Positions 1 through 8,607 of a stretch of 28,791 bases of DNA are shown here, one piece after another (within the stretch, counting starts at the first letter, position 1; every line of letters starts with the position of its first letter). Below the pieces are notes generated by a model. It was given only the letters and a program-made list of their open reading frames with translations. It had not been told where the DNA came from and did no database searches. Origin of the DNA: JANNRA01 sp031401035 (lineage in GTDB: Bacteria; Desulfobacterota; Binatia; HRBIN30; CADEER01); NCBI GenBank assembly GCA_031401035.1, contig JANNRA010000047.1, positions 1-28,791 on the forward strand, in the 5' to 3' direction. The position numbers were made by a program, and so were the translations under genes.

Positions 1-140
1 GTGTGTGGCCATGGGCCGTTCGTCCTTCCCCCCCCCCGGCGCCCCCAAATCTGGGGGGGCCCAATTGGGGCCGCCCCCGTGGGCGGCCGGGGGCGGGGGC
101 GGGGGCGGTGGGGGGCGGGGCCACCCCCCCCCGCGCCCGG
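1..140. other. Low-complexity G/C homopolymer contig end
   Basis: The first ~140 bases are dominated by runs of C and G (for example around 29-38, 52-58, 100-120 and 123-132) and do not continue the coding pattern that starts at 145. A mirror-image stretch closes the window at the right end. This looks like poor-quality read tails at an assembly edge rather than biology. Reading frames through it should be ignored. Confidence 0.7.
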
Positions 141-144
141 CGGA

Positions 145-1518
145 TCACGGAGTAGGCGTACAGCCCAGGGCGCAGCCGTTGCCCGCCTCGCAGTCGCTCA
201 GGCAGGTCGCCTGATCCGGGCAGGCGTCGAGGCAGCGGCCGAGGTCGACCTGGCAGAACGGCGCGCAGTAGGTCGAAGTGCAACCGTCGAGACAGCTGCC
301 GAATCCCGCCCAGCAGCCGTCGCTGCAGGCGCCCTGGTCGACGACGCAGAGCGCCTGGCAGACGCCGCACTCGTCGCTATCGCAGGCATCGCACACCGGC
401 GCCGCCGCGTGGACGCAGGCGTCCACGTCGTCGCAGGCGTCCTCGGTGCAGCTCTGATGGTCGCTGCAGTCGCGCGGCATGCCGCCCAGGCAGGCACCGG
501 CGGCACAGGTGTCGCCATCGGTGCAGGGGCTGCCGTCCTCGCAGGGCAGCGCGGTGGCGAGGTGGACGCACTCGCCACCGGCGCACTGATCGCTGGTGCA
601 GACATTGCTGTCATCGCAGCGCAGCGGCGCCCCGGCACAGCGACCGGCGGCGCAGGCGTCGCCGGTCGTACAGGCGCTGGCATCGTCGCAGCGCGTGCCG
701 TTGGGCCGCGCCGGGTTGCTGCATGTGCCGTTGGCCGGATCGCAGGTACCGGCGTCGTGGCACTGGTCGGACGCGGGGCATGACACCGCCGCCCCGCCAA
801 GGCACTGGCCGGCGAGGCAGGCGTCGCCACGCGTGCACGCGTTGCCGTCGCTGCAGGCGGCGCCGGTCGCCGCCCAGCGGCAGGCGCTGCTGCAGCAGCC
901 GCCGCCGTCGCACTGCTCGCCGGCTTCGGGGATGCCGTTGCCGCACACCGGACAGGCGCGCTGCGGCGGCGGAATGAAGTTGGCGCTGCGGGCGCTGAGC
1001 ACCGCGCCGCCGGCCGTGACGACGGCGACGGTGCGCATGTCCTTGGCGCCGGCGTAGCTCGCCACGGCAGGGCTGCAGGCGTCGAAGCTGTAGGCGACCG
1101 TCACGCTGCCGCCCGCCGGCACCGACGCTGGGCGGGGCGGGAACGACGACGCCACCAGGAACGTGCCGGCATCGGAGCCCGCCGGCAGCGCCGGCGGCTG
1201 GGCGCTGCTCGCGTAGCGCACCTCGAGCCGGGTACGGACGTTCGTCAGCGACACCGCCTTGGTCGTCGCATTGCTGACGAGAATGGTGCCCTGCACCAGG
1301 GCTCCCGCGACGCCGGCGGTGGTGGTGACACTGAGGCCGCTGCTCTTGGCGCCGGCTGGAACGACCGTCAGTGCCGTCAGTGCCGTCAGGGCCGACAGGG
1401 CCGCCACCGCCAGCGACCACCAGCGCGTCAACGCCGCGCGCCGGCGGCGTTCGCCAGGGTCACGGCGCGCGGCAGGCTCACGAAATGGCGGGAATGCTGC
1501 AAATGCTATGTGTGTCAT
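145..1518 (-). CDS. Secreted cysteine-rich repeat protein (CGNG / CD-N-CT-type repeats)
   Basis: This 457-residue protein has no known activity. The ATG at 1518 is preceded by a strong ribosome binding site, GGAGGAGACGC. An arginine-rich stretch (about residues 14-32) leads into a hydrophobic segment (about 33-55), consistent with export. Residues ~60-185 look like a beta-sandwich-type domain with few cysteines. From residue 189 on it is packed with cysteines: a CGNG...GEQCDGG motif near 192, as in myxobacterial disulphide-repeat proteins, then about five imperfect repeats of the pattern C-D-x-N-x-C-T-x-G-D-x-C-x-x-G-x-C. The last ~70 residues have a different cysteine spacing. Families like this are surface or secreted proteins of Myxococcota and related bacteria; a binding or structural role is inference. 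It lies downstream of ftsZ on the same strand, separated by a 273-base spacer with a hairpin, so it is probably a separate unit. Confidence 0.75.
   Translation of the reverse strand: MTHIAFAAFPPFREPAARRDPGERRRRAALTRWWSLAVAALSALTALTALTVVPAGAKSSGLSVTTTAGVAGALVQGTILVSNATTKAVSLTNVRTRLEVRYASSAQPPALPAGSDAGTFLVASSFPPRPASVPAGGSVTVAYSFDACSPAVASYAGAKDMRTVAVVTAGGAVLSARSANFIPPPQRACPVCGNGIPEAGEQCDGGGCCSSACRWAATGAACSDGNACTRGDACLAGQCLGGAAVSCPASDQCHDAGTCDPANGTCSNPARPNGTRCDDASACTTGDACAAGRCAGAPLRCDDSNVCTSDQCAGGECVHLATALPCEDGSPCTDGDTCAAGACLGGMPRDCSDHQSCTEDACDDVDACVHAAAPVCDACDSDECGVCQALCVVDQGACSDGCWAGFGSCLDGCTSTYCAPFCQVDLGRCLDACPDQATCLSDCEAGNGCALGCTPTP
1367..1393. repeat. 9-bp tandem repeat, three copies, in the signal-segment codons
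   Basis: GTCAGTGCC occurs twice in a row, followed by a one-mismatch copy, GTCAGGGCC. It encodes Ala-Leu-Thr units in the hydrophobic export segment of the cysteine-rich protein. Copy changes would lengthen or shorten the hydrophobic core without shifting the frame. Confidence 0.6.
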
Positions 1519-1791
1519 GCGTCTCCTCCATCGGGTCGCCCGTTGCGGGGCGCCGCCAAGGCGGAGAGCAACGACGATGCCGTCGCGCCGGCTACCTGCC
1601 GGCGACCGCGGCCAACACGTGCCTGCGGCAGATCCCCCACCTGGGCCGAGTGGCATGCGCGGATTGGCCCAGGCGCGGTGCTCCAGGGAGCCCATGGGCT
1701 CCGTCAGGAGGGAGGAGACGCCCCCAGCGGTGGCGGGCGTCTCCCTGCTTTTGGAGGGACCGTCGGATGTGGTCGGAGCGCCGTCAGGCGC
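1519..1791. other. Intergenic spacer between ftsZ and the cysteine-rich gene
   Basis: These 273 bases carry no convincing gene. They hold the ribosome binding site of the left-hand gene (just after 1518), the hairpin at 1714-1744, and otherwise GC-rich sequence in which I cannot point to a clear -35/-10 pair for the cysteine-rich gene. Confidence 0.5.
1714..1744 (-). terminator. Hairpin downstream of ftsZ, possible terminator
   Basis: A perfect 10-bp stem (1714-1723 with 1735-1744) encloses an 11-nt loop, 48 bases after the ftsZ stop codon. On the minus strand it is followed by a C-rich TCCTCCCTCC rather than a T tract, so intrinsic termination would be weak. On the plus strand a CTGCTTTT follows. 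The best guess is the 3' end of the dcw transcript. Confidence 0.4.
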
Positions 1792-3060
1792 TCACTTGGC
1801 GCGACGCAGGAACGCCGGCGACTCGAAGTCGTGCTCGGTGTCCTCGTCGTGGATTGGGTCGATTGTGAACTCGGATTGCGTGAACTCGGACTGATCGCGG
1901 CCGGGAGCGGGCGCCACACCGTTATGGGGGCGCAACTGCGGCTCGCCCTCGGCGTCGATGATAGTGCCGATACGAACCACCGGGCGGTCGGCGGCCCCGA
2001 GGCGGCGAATCGCCTCGACACTGCTGTTCTTGCTGACATAGCCGCCGACGACGCGGCTGCCGGCGGCCGGCGCCACCTGGGCGGGGATCTCGACCGGCGC
2101 GACCGCGGCGGTGCCGGGGCCGAAGCCGGTGGCGATGACGGTGATGCGCAGCTCGTCGCCCATGCTCTCGTCGATGACGGCGCCGAAGATGATGTTGGCG
2201 TCGGCGTGCGCCTCCTCCTGGATCAGCGAGGCGGCGGCGTCGATCTCGTGCAGGGCCAGGTCGGCGCTGCCGGTAATGTTGATGAGCACGCCCTTGGCGC
2301 CGCGGATCGACAGGTCCTCGAGCAGCGGGCTGGAGATGGCGCGCTGCGCCGCCTCGATGGCGCGCGCCTCGCCGCGCGCGGTGCCCGAGCCCATGATCGC
2401 CATGCCCATCTCGGACATGATCGTGCGCACGTCGGCGAAGTCGAGGTTGATGAGCCCGTGTACGGTGACGAGATCCGAGATGCCGCGCACCGCCTGCAGC
2501 AGGATGTCGTCGGCGCCGCGGAAGGCGTCGAGCACCGAGGTCTGGCGCGCCACCGTCGCCAGCAGGCGCTGGTTGGGGATGACGATCAGGGTGTCCACCG
2601 CCTCCTGCAGCTCGGTGATGCCCTGCTCCGCCTGTTGCATGCGGCGCTTGCCCTCGAACCCGAACGGCTTGGTGACGACGCCGACGGACAGGGCGCCGAG
2701 TTCGCGCGCGATGCGGCCGACCACCGGCGCCCCGCCGGTGCCGGTGCCGCCGCCCATGCCGGCGGTGATGAACACCATGTCGGCGCCGGCGAGTTGCTCG
2801 CGGATGCGGTCGCCGTGTTCCTCGGCGGCGGCGCGCCCGACTTCCGGCCGGGCGCCGGCGCCGAGCCCCTTGGTGCCAAGCTGCAACTTCACCGGGGCCA
2901 GGTTGTTCGTCAGCGCTTGCGCGTCGGTGTTGGCGACGATGAACTCGACGCCGCGCAGGCCGGAGGCGATCATCGTGTTGACCGCGTTGCCGCCGCCGCC
3001 ACCCATACCCATCACTTTGATGCAGGCACCGGCGCCTTCGTTGCCGACCAGCTCAATCAT
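1792..3060 (-). CDS. ftsZ: Cell division protein FtsZ
   Basis: FtsZ is the tubulin-like GTPase that polymerises into the Z ring at mid-cell and recruits the division machinery. The N-terminal GGGGGNAV motif and the tubulin signature GGGTGTG are intact, as are the loop residues around NLDFADV. The protein ends in a typical conserved C-terminal peptide, FESPAFLRRAK, the docking site for FtsA and other partners. A variable linker precedes it and contains a direct 5-residue repeat, QSEF(T). The length of 422 residues is normal. I chose the ATG at 3060 because it gives the usual MIELV start and sits 6 nt after GGAGG; the adjacent ATG at 3063 is equally possible, while the in-frame ATG at 3108 would add an unlikely extension. 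It is the last gene of the dcw cluster, 63 bases after ftsA. Confidence 0.97.
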   Translation of the reverse strand: MIELVGNEGAGACIKVMGMGGGGGNAVNTMIASGLRGVEFIVANTDAQALTNNLAPVKLQLGTKGLGAGARPEVGRAAAEEHGDRIREQLAGADMVFITAGMGGGTGTGGAPVVGRIARELGALSVGVVTKPFGFEGKRRMQQAEQGITELQEAVDTLIVIPNQRLLATVARQTSVLDAFRGADDILLQAVRGISDLVTVHGLINLDFADVRTIMSEMGMAIMGSGTARGEARAIEAAQRAISSPLLEDLSIRGAKGVLINITGSADLALHEIDAAASLIQEEAHADANIIFGAVIDESMGDELRITVIATGFGPGTAAVAPVEIPAQVAPAAGSRVVGGYVSKNSSVEAIRRLGAADRPVVRIGTIIDAEGEPQLRPHNGVAPAPGRDQSEFTQSEFTIDPIHDEDTEHDFESPAFLRRAK

Positions 3061-3123
3061 CATCACCCTCCTCATCCACCCCCAACCGCCGGGTAGCACG
3101 CACTTCATAGGGGATTTTTCTAT

Positions 3124-4353
3124 TTACATCAACTCCTTGAACCACTCGCCGAGACGGCGGCGGACGCGCTGAAAGAGCGGCCCGTCGTCGCCCAGTCCCG
3201 ACAGGTGCGAGCGCGGCTGCGCGCCGTAGCGGGTCAGCCCGACGGCGGCCGCGTAGGCCGGGCCGGCGAGCGTCTCGTCGACCCCCTCGATGCCGAGCGG
3301 CATGCCGATGCGCACCGGCAGGTCGAAGACCCGTTCGGCGAGGCCGACGACGCCGTCCATGACGACGCTGCCGCCGGTCAACACGACGCCCGAGGTCAGC
3401 GCGGTGTCGAGCCCGCAGCGGATCAACTGCCGCTGCACGAGCGCGAAGATCTCGTCCATGCGCGGCTCGACGATCTCGGCCAGGATGCGGCGCGACAGCT
3501 CGCGCGGGGCGCGGCCGCCGACCGTCGGCACCTCGACCAGGTCGTCCACCGGCACCGCCGAGACGAGCGCGGCGCCGTAGCGGCGCTTGAGCAGATCGGC
3601 CTCGCGGAACGGCGTGCGCAAGCCGGCCGCAATGTCGCTCGACACGTGGTTGCCGCCGACCCCGAGCACCGCGGTGTGCTTCACCGCGCCGCCGGCGAAG
3701 ACGAGCAACCCGGTGGTGCCGCCGCCGATCTCAACCAGCGCCACGCCGAGCTCCTTCTCCTCCGGCGACAGCACCGCCTCGGCGGCCGCGAACGGCGCGA
3801 AGACGAGATCGGCGACGTGCAGCCCAGCGCGCTGGCAGCATTTGATGACGTTCTGCGCCGCGGCGATCGCCGTACTGACGATGTGCCCGCGCGCCTCGAG
3901 GCCCACGCCGGACATGCCGACCGGCTCCTTGATCCCATCTTGCCCGTCGACCAGGAACTCCTGCGGCAGCACGTGCAGGATGTCCTGGTCCATCGGCAGC
4001 GCCACGGCGCGGGCCGCGTCGAGGACCCGCTCGACATCGGCCGACGTCACCTCGCCGCTCTTGATCGCCACGACGCCGTGGCTGTTGAATCCCTTGATCT
4101 GGCCGCCGCCGACGCTGGCAAAGACGCTGTGGATCTCGCACCCGGCGCGCAGCTCGGCCTCTTTCACGGCGCTGGCGATGGCGTTGACGGTGGCCTCCAT
4201 GTTCACCACCACGCCGCGCCGCAACCCCTCGCTCGGCGCGGCGCCGAACCCGACCACGCTCAGCCCGCCGCCGGGCGCGCACTCCGCCACCACCGCGGCA
4301 ACTTTGGCGGTGCCGATGTCCAGTCCGACCAGCAACTCCGACTTCTTCGCCAT
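3124..4353 (-). CDS. ftsA: Cell division protein FtsA
   Basis: FtsA is the actin-like ATPase that tethers FtsZ filaments to the membrane and activates septal synthesis. Its 409 residues begin with the phosphate-1 loop GLDIGTAKV. A 1C domain follows, then the phosphate-2 motif EIGGGTTGL and the adenosine-site LTGGSVVMDGV. The C-terminal segment RVRRRLGEWFKELM fits the amphipathic membrane-targeting helix. The ATG at 4353 lies 4 nt after the ftsQ stop codon. The spacing to ftsZ (63 bases, with an AT-rich patch right after the stop) is the largest gap in this half of the cluster, so extra ftsZ expression from here is possible but unproven. Confidence 0.96.
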   Translation of the reverse strand: MAKKSELLVGLDIGTAKVAAVVAECAPGGGLSVVGFGAAPSEGLRRGVVVNMEATVNAIASAVKEAELRAGCEIHSVFASVGGGQIKGFNSHGVVAIKSGEVTSADVERVLDAARAVALPMDQDILHVLPQEFLVDGQDGIKEPVGMSGVGLEARGHIVSTAIAAAQNVIKCCQRAGLHVADLVFAPFAAAEAVLSPEEKELGVALVEIGGGTTGLLVFAGGAVKHTAVLGVGGNHVSSDIAAGLRTPFREADLLKRRYGAALVSAVPVDDLVEVPTVGGRAPRELSRRILAEIVEPRMDEIFALVQRQLIRCGLDTALTSGVVLTGGSVVMDGVVGLAERVFDLPVRIGMPLGIEGVDETLAGPAYAAAVGLTRYGAQPRSHLSGLGDDGPLFQRVRRRLGEWFKELM

Positions 4354-4357
4354 CGTC

Positions 4358-5194
4358 TCACGCCTTCAGTCCGCGACCGCGCGCGGGTCGCTGCTTGCGC
4401 GTCGTGGTCGCGGCCGGCGCCGGCACCGTCGGGGCCGGCCGCAGCGTCGCCACCACCTGGTTGCGAAAGCGCACGTCGAGGCGCGCCAACCGCTCCGGGG
4501 TCTCCCGCCACGGCCGCAGCGCCCGCGCAGCACGACCGAGCTTCTCGCTCCAGCTCCCCCAGCCGAGCAGGATCGGCACACGCGGCGCGGCGGGGAACAC
4601 CGTCGCCCCCTGCCCGGCGTCGACGTGGATCTCCGACAGCGGCCCGAGGCAGCGCGGCGGCGCGGCGCCGCCCGCGTCGCAGCGCCGCGTCAGGCGCAGG
4701 GCGCGGCGCAACATCCAACTGCGCACGCCGGGCGCGGCGGCCGGATCGAGGCCGGTGATGATCGGCAGATTGCGCGGATCGCCGGGGCGCAGCGGGCCGA
4801 AGGTCACCCCGGCGCGGTCGACGTAGTAGAGGTCGCCGAGCACCGCGATGGCCAGCGGCAGGCGCTCGCGCACGACGATCTCGAGCGTGCCGGGGAAGAC
4901 GCGCTTGACGGCGGCATGGGCGATGAACGGATGCGCCTCGAGCCGCGCGCGCACGCGCCCCGGCGCCGCCTCCCACACCGTCGTGCGCTCGGCCAGCCCG
5001 AGCCAGCTGCGCACGTCGCCGGCGCTCAGCGCCGGCCCGGCGCCGGTGATCTCCAGGCGGTCGACGACGAAATACGGGTGCTGGCGCAGCGCCTCCGCCG
5101 CCGGGCGCCGCGCCACCCAGGCCGTCGCGGCCAGCGAGACCACCCCGCCGACGACCAGACCCATCCAGCGCCAGCGCCGCAGCCAGGCGCTCAT
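4358..5194 (-). CDS. ftsQ: Cell division protein FtsQ (POTRA domain)
   Basis: FtsQ (DivIB-like) is a single-pass membrane protein that links early and late divisome proteins through FtsB and FtsL. The 278-residue product has a short basic cytoplasmic N-terminus and one membrane segment (about residues 12-28). A POTRA domain follows, starting at FVVDRLEITG and running to about residue 100 (VFPGTLEIVVRERLPLA), then the beta domain. The tail is rich in Pro, Ala and basic residues. The ATG at 5194 overlaps the murB stop codon (ATGA), which decides the start over an upstream in-frame ATG at 5260. It lies in the standard place between murB and ftsA. FtsQ is poorly conserved, so recognition rests on POTRA plus position. 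Confidence 0.92.
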   Translation of the reverse strand: MSAWLRRWRWMGLVVGGVVSLAATAWVARRPAAEALRQHPYFVVDRLEITGAGPALSAGDVRSWLGLAERTTVWEAAPGRVRARLEAHPFIAHAAVKRVFPGTLEIVVRERLPLAIAVLGDLYYVDRAGVTFGPLRPGDPRNLPIITGLDPAAAPGVRSWMLRRALRLTRRCDAGGAAPPRCLGPLSEIHVDAGQGATVFPAAPRVPILLGWGSWSEKLGRAARALRPWRETPERLARLDVRFRNQVVATLRPAPTVPAPAATTTRKQRPARGRGLKA

Positions 5195-6132
5195 GCGCAC
5201 GGCTCCCAGTCGCCGACCAGCTTGATCTCCGGCACCAGGCGGACGGCGTGCGCGCGCCACACCGTCTCGGTCACCTCATCCATCAACCGTTTGACGTCGG
5301 CTGCCGTGGCGCTGCCGGTGTTGACGATGAAGTTGGCGTGCGCCTCGGAGATCATCGCGCCGCCGACGCGATGCCCCTTCAGTCCCGAGGCTTCGATCAG
5401 CTTGCCGGCAAAGGCGCCGGGCGGGTTCTTGAATACGGACCCGGCGTTGGGCTGGCCGAGCGGCTGCTTCTTGTCGCGCTTGCGCTTCGCCTCGGCCATG
5501 GTGGCACGGATCTGCGCCGGATCGCCGGCGGCGAGCGCGAAGTGGACGTGCGTGACCACCAGCGTCGGCGCCAGATCGAAGCGCCGGTAGCCGAAGCGCA
5601 GCCGCTCGCGCGGCAGCGCACGCAGGCCGCCGTCGGCATCGGCGACCTCGACGGCGGTGACGCAGTGGCTGATCTCGCCGCCGAAGGCGCCGGCGTTCAT
5701 CAACAGACCGCCGCCGATCGAACCGGGAATGCCCTCGGCGAACTCGAGGCCGGTGAGGCCACGCCGCGCCGCCTCGACGACCAGCTTCTTGAACGGCGCC
5801 GCGGCGCCGGCGCGGACCCGCCACACCGTGCCCTCCGCGGCCCACTCGAAGACGCCCAGGGGGCGGCCGAGCTTGACCACGACGCCGCGCATGCCGCGGT
5901 CGGCGACCAGCACGTTGGTGCCGATGCCGAGCACCGACAGCGGCACGCCGTGTGTGTGTACCGTGCGCTGCAGGGCGAGGAGCTCGTCCGCGCTCGCCAC
6001 CTCGATCCACGCGTCGGCCGGGCCGCCGATACGGAACGAGGTGTGGCGGCTGAGCGGCTCCGCGAAACGAACGCGGGCGCCGAAGCGCTCTTCCAACCAG
6101 GCGCGCACCGGATGACCTATTGCACCGTCCAT
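5191..6132 (-). CDS. murB: UDP-N-acetylenolpyruvoylglucosamine reductase MurB
   Basis: MurB reduces the enolpyruvyl group of UDP-GlcNAc-enolpyruvate to give UDP-MurNAc, using NADPH and bound FAD in the cytoplasm. The 313-residue protein shows the FAD-binding segments GIGTNVLV and GIPGSIGGGLLMNAGA. It has the catalytic serine region NAGSVFKNP and a C-terminal VPEIKLVG with the conserved glutamate. The overall pattern is that of type II MurB. The ATG at 6132 overlaps the 3' end of murC by 16 nt; the stop overlaps the ftsQ start by 4 nt. Many bacteria carry ddl between murB and ftsQ; here there is no room for it. Confidence 0.96.
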   Translation of the reverse strand: MDGAIGHPVRAWLEERFGARVRFAEPLSRHTSFRIGGPADAWIEVASADELLALQRTVHTHGVPLSVLGIGTNVLVADRGMRGVVVKLGRPLGVFEWAAEGTVWRVRAGAAAPFKKLVVEAARRGLTGLEFAEGIPGSIGGGLLMNAGAFGGEISHCVTAVEVADADGGLRALPRERLRFGYRRFDLAPTLVVTHVHFALAAGDPAQIRATMAEAKRKRDKKQPLGQPNAGSVFKNPPGAFAGKLIEASGLKGHRVGGAMISEAHANFIVNTGSATAADVKRLMDEVTETVWRAHAVRLVPEIKLVGDWEPCA

Positions 6133-7526
6133 GTCGTGGCCTGGCCCCCGAGCAGACTCTGCACCAGCTCTTCGGCGACGCCGTGAATGTTGCCGGCGCC
6201 GAGGACGACGACCATGTCGCCGACCTGCAGCAGCGGCCGCACTTCCGCGGCGAGGTCGTCGCGGCGCGGCACGTACGTCACCTCGAGGTGGCCGCGGCGT
6301 TTCAGCGCCCAGTACAAGACTTCGCCGTTCAGGCCGTCGACGGACTCCTCGCCGGCGCCGTAGATGTCGGTCAGCACCAGGTGATCGGCGGCGTCGAAGG
6401 CATCCAGGAAGTCGCCGAACAGATCGCGCGTGCGCGTGAAGCGGTGTGGCTGGAACAGGACCACCAAGCGGCGGCCAAAGCCCTCGCGGGCCGCCGCCAG
6501 CGTGGCCCGGATCTCGACCGGATGATGGCCGTAGTCGCTGATGACCATCACCCCGCCCGCGTCGCCGCACAGTTCGAAGCGGCGGTGGATACCGCCGAAC
6601 TCGGCCAGCGCCTCGCCGGCGGTCTCGAACGGCACGCCGAGCTGCTGCGCGACGGCGATCGCCGCCACCGCGTTGAGGGCGTGGTGGCGTCCCGGCAGGC
6701 GCAGGCGCAACGTGCCGAGCACCACGCCGTTGCGCACCACCTCGCACATCGTCTCCATGCCGATGACGCACAGGTCGCGCGCGACGTACTCGCAGTCGTC
6801 GGTGGTGCCGTAGGTAATGACCCGCTTGCGCACCTGCGGCAGCAACGAGCGCACGTTGACGCTGTCGAGGCATAGCACGCTGACGCCGTAGAACGGGATG
6901 CGGTTCATGAACTCGAGGAAGGCGGCGCGCATGCGATCCATGTCGCCGTAGTAGTCGAGATGCTCGGTGTCGATGTTGGTCACCACGGCGATGACCGGGG
7001 ACAGCATGAGGAACGTCCCGTCGCTCTCGTCGGCCTCGGCGACCAGCAGCTCGCCCTGACCGAGGCGGGCGTTGGTGCCCATGCCATGCACCTTGCCGCC
7101 GATCACCGTCGTCGGATCCATGCCGGCGCGCGCCAGGATCGCGGCGATCAGCGAGGTGGTGGTGGTCTTGCCGTGCGTGCCGGCCACGGCGATGCCGTAC
7201 TTGAGCCGCATCAGCTCGGCGAGCATCTCGGCGCGCGGGATGACCGGGATCTTGAGGGCGCGCGCCTGCACCACCTCGGGGTTGGAAAACTTCACCGCCG
7301 AGGAGATCACCACCACGTCGACGTCGGCGTCGACGGCTTCGGCACGGTGGCCGAGGCTGACGATCGCGCCACGCGCCATGAGCCGGCGGGTCGCATCGCT
7401 GGCGGCCATGTCGGAGCCGCTCACCCGGTGACCGAGCGTCAGCAGCACTTCGGCGATGCCGCTCATGCCGACGCCGCCGATGCCGACGAAGTGGATGCGC
7501 CGCGGCTCCTTGAACAACTTGGTCAT
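6117..7526 (-). CDS. murC: UDP-N-acetylmuramate--L-alanine ligase MurC
   Basis: MurC adds L-alanine to UDP-MurNAc with ATP, the first step of stem-peptide assembly in the cytoplasm. At 469 residues it has the normal size. The N-terminal Rossmann motif HFVGIGGVGMSG, the ATP loop AGTHGKTTTT, the EADESDGTF segment and the DYGHHPVEI motif are all present. The ATG at 7526 forms an ATGA overlap with the murG stop, and the preceding GGGGAGG supplies a ribosome binding site inside murG. No Ddl fusion is seen at the C-terminus. Confidence 0.97.
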   Translation of the reverse strand: MTKLFKEPRRIHFVGIGGVGMSGIAEVLLTLGHRVSGSDMAASDATRRLMARGAIVSLGHRAEAVDADVDVVVISSAVKFSNPEVVQARALKIPVIPRAEMLAELMRLKYGIAVAGTHGKTTTTSLIAAILARAGMDPTTVIGGKVHGMGTNARLGQGELLVAEADESDGTFLMLSPVIAVVTNIDTEHLDYYGDMDRMRAAFLEFMNRIPFYGVSVLCLDSVNVRSLLPQVRKRVITYGTTDDCEYVARDLCVIGMETMCEVVRNGVVLGTLRLRLPGRHHALNAVAAIAVAQQLGVPFETAGEALAEFGGIHRRFELCGDAGGVMVISDYGHHPVEIRATLAAAREGFGRRLVVLFQPHRFTRTRDLFGDFLDAFDAADHLVLTDIYGAGEESVDGLNGEVLYWALKRRGHLEVTYVPRRDDLAAEVRPLLQVGDMVVVLGAGNIHGVAEELVQSLLGGQATTWTVQ

Positions 7527-8605
7527 CCCGCCTCCCCGCGGCGCTGCGCGACGACCGCGCGGCAGACGGCGACGACGCGCGCCGCCGCGTCCGGCACGCC
7601 GAGCGCGCACGCCGCCGCGCCCATCGCCGCCAGCCGGGCGCGATCGCCGGCCAGTGCCAGCACCTCGGTGGCCAGGCGCGCACCCGTCAGCTCGGCATCG
7701 AGTACCAGTACCGCGGCGCCGCGCTCGGCCACGACCGCGGCGTTGGCACGCTGGTGGTCGTCGGCGGCGAACGGGTACGGCACCAGGATGGCGGGCTTGC
7801 CGAGCACGGCGAGCTCGGCGACCGTCGTCGCGCCAGAGCGGCACAGCACCAGGTCGGCGGCGTGATAGGCGGCGCCCATGTCGTCGACGAAGGCGAGCAC
7901 GTCGGCCTCCATGCCGTGCGCCGCGTAGCCCGCGGCCACCGCGGCGCGCTCGGCGGCGCCGGTCTGATGGATGATGCGCAGGCCGGCGATGGCCGCCTGC
8001 AGCGCCGGCGCCGCCTCGACCAGGGCGCTGTTGAGGCGCCGCGCGCCCTGGCTGCCGCCGAAAGCGAAGAGGGTGAACGCGGCGCGCGGCGCCGCCAACG
8101 GCGGCGGAAAGGCGCGCACCGGATTGCCGGTGACGCGCACCTTGGCGGCCGGGAAGTAGGCGTTGGCGGCGGCGAACGTGGTGCAGACGCGGCGCGCCAG
8201 ACGGCCGAGGACGCGATTGGCGAGGCCCGGGTGCGCGTTCTGCTCGAGCAGCACGGTCGGCACCCGGCGCAGCCAGGCGGCGACGACGACCGGGAACGAG
8301 GCGTAGCCGCCGACGCCGAGCACGACATCGGCGCGGTACTCGCCGAGCACGCGCCAGGCGCGCGCCAGCGCCAGCGGCAACTGTGCGGCCAGCTCGAGGG
8401 CGCCGCGCCAGCCGCGACCGCGCAGACCGTGGATGGCGAGCGGGTGGAAGGCAAAACGGGTGGCCGGAATGACGCGCGCCTCGATGCCCGAGGCGCTGCC
8501 GACGAACAGCGCTGCGCCGGCCTTCGCACCGGCCCACTCCTCGGCCACCGCGAGCCCCGGGAAGAGGTGCCCGCCCGTTCCACCACCCGCCACGACCATG
8601 CGCAT
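7523..8605 (-). CDS. murG: Undecaprenyl-PP-MurNAc-pentapeptide GlcNAc transferase MurG
   Basis: MurG transfers GlcNAc from UDP-GlcNAc to lipid I at the inner face of the membrane, giving lipid II. The 360-residue GT-B enzyme shows the N-terminal GGGTGGH loop, the GVGGYASFP motif, LLEQNAHPGLANR, the FGGSQGARRLN segment that opens the C-terminal half, and CRSGATTVAEL, which binds the donor nucleotide sugar. The ATG at 8605 starts 2 nt after the ftsW stop codon and gives the expected MRMVVAGGG start; the open frame runs further upstream only as an ftsW shadow. Confidence 0.97.
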   Translation of the reverse strand: MRMVVAGGGTGGHLFPGLAVAEEWAGAKAGAALFVGSASGIEARVIPATRFAFHPLAIHGLRGRGWRGALELAAQLPLALARAWRVLGEYRADVVLGVGGYASFPVVVAAWLRRVPTVLLEQNAHPGLANRVLGRLARRVCTTFAAANAYFPAAKVRVTGNPVRAFPPPLAAPRAAFTLFAFGGSQGARRLNSALVEAAPALQAAIAGLRIIHQTGAAERAAVAAGYAAHGMEADVLAFVDDMGAAYHAADLVLCRSGATTVAELAVLGKPAILVPYPFAADDHQRANAAVVAERGAAVLVLDAELTGARLATEVLALAGDRARLAAMGAAACALGVPDAAARVVAVCRAVVAQRRGEAG

Positions 8606-8607
8606 CC

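Noticed and set aside
3061..3108. Longer FtsZ start at 3108
   Set aside because: It would add 16 residues unlike any FtsZ N-terminus, while GGAGG sits just before the ATG at 3060-3063.
3205..5590. Long plus-strand open frames opposite ftsA and ftsQ
   Set aside because: Same effect: the products are Arg/Ala/His/Asp-rich without domains, while the minus strand carries complete conserved genes.
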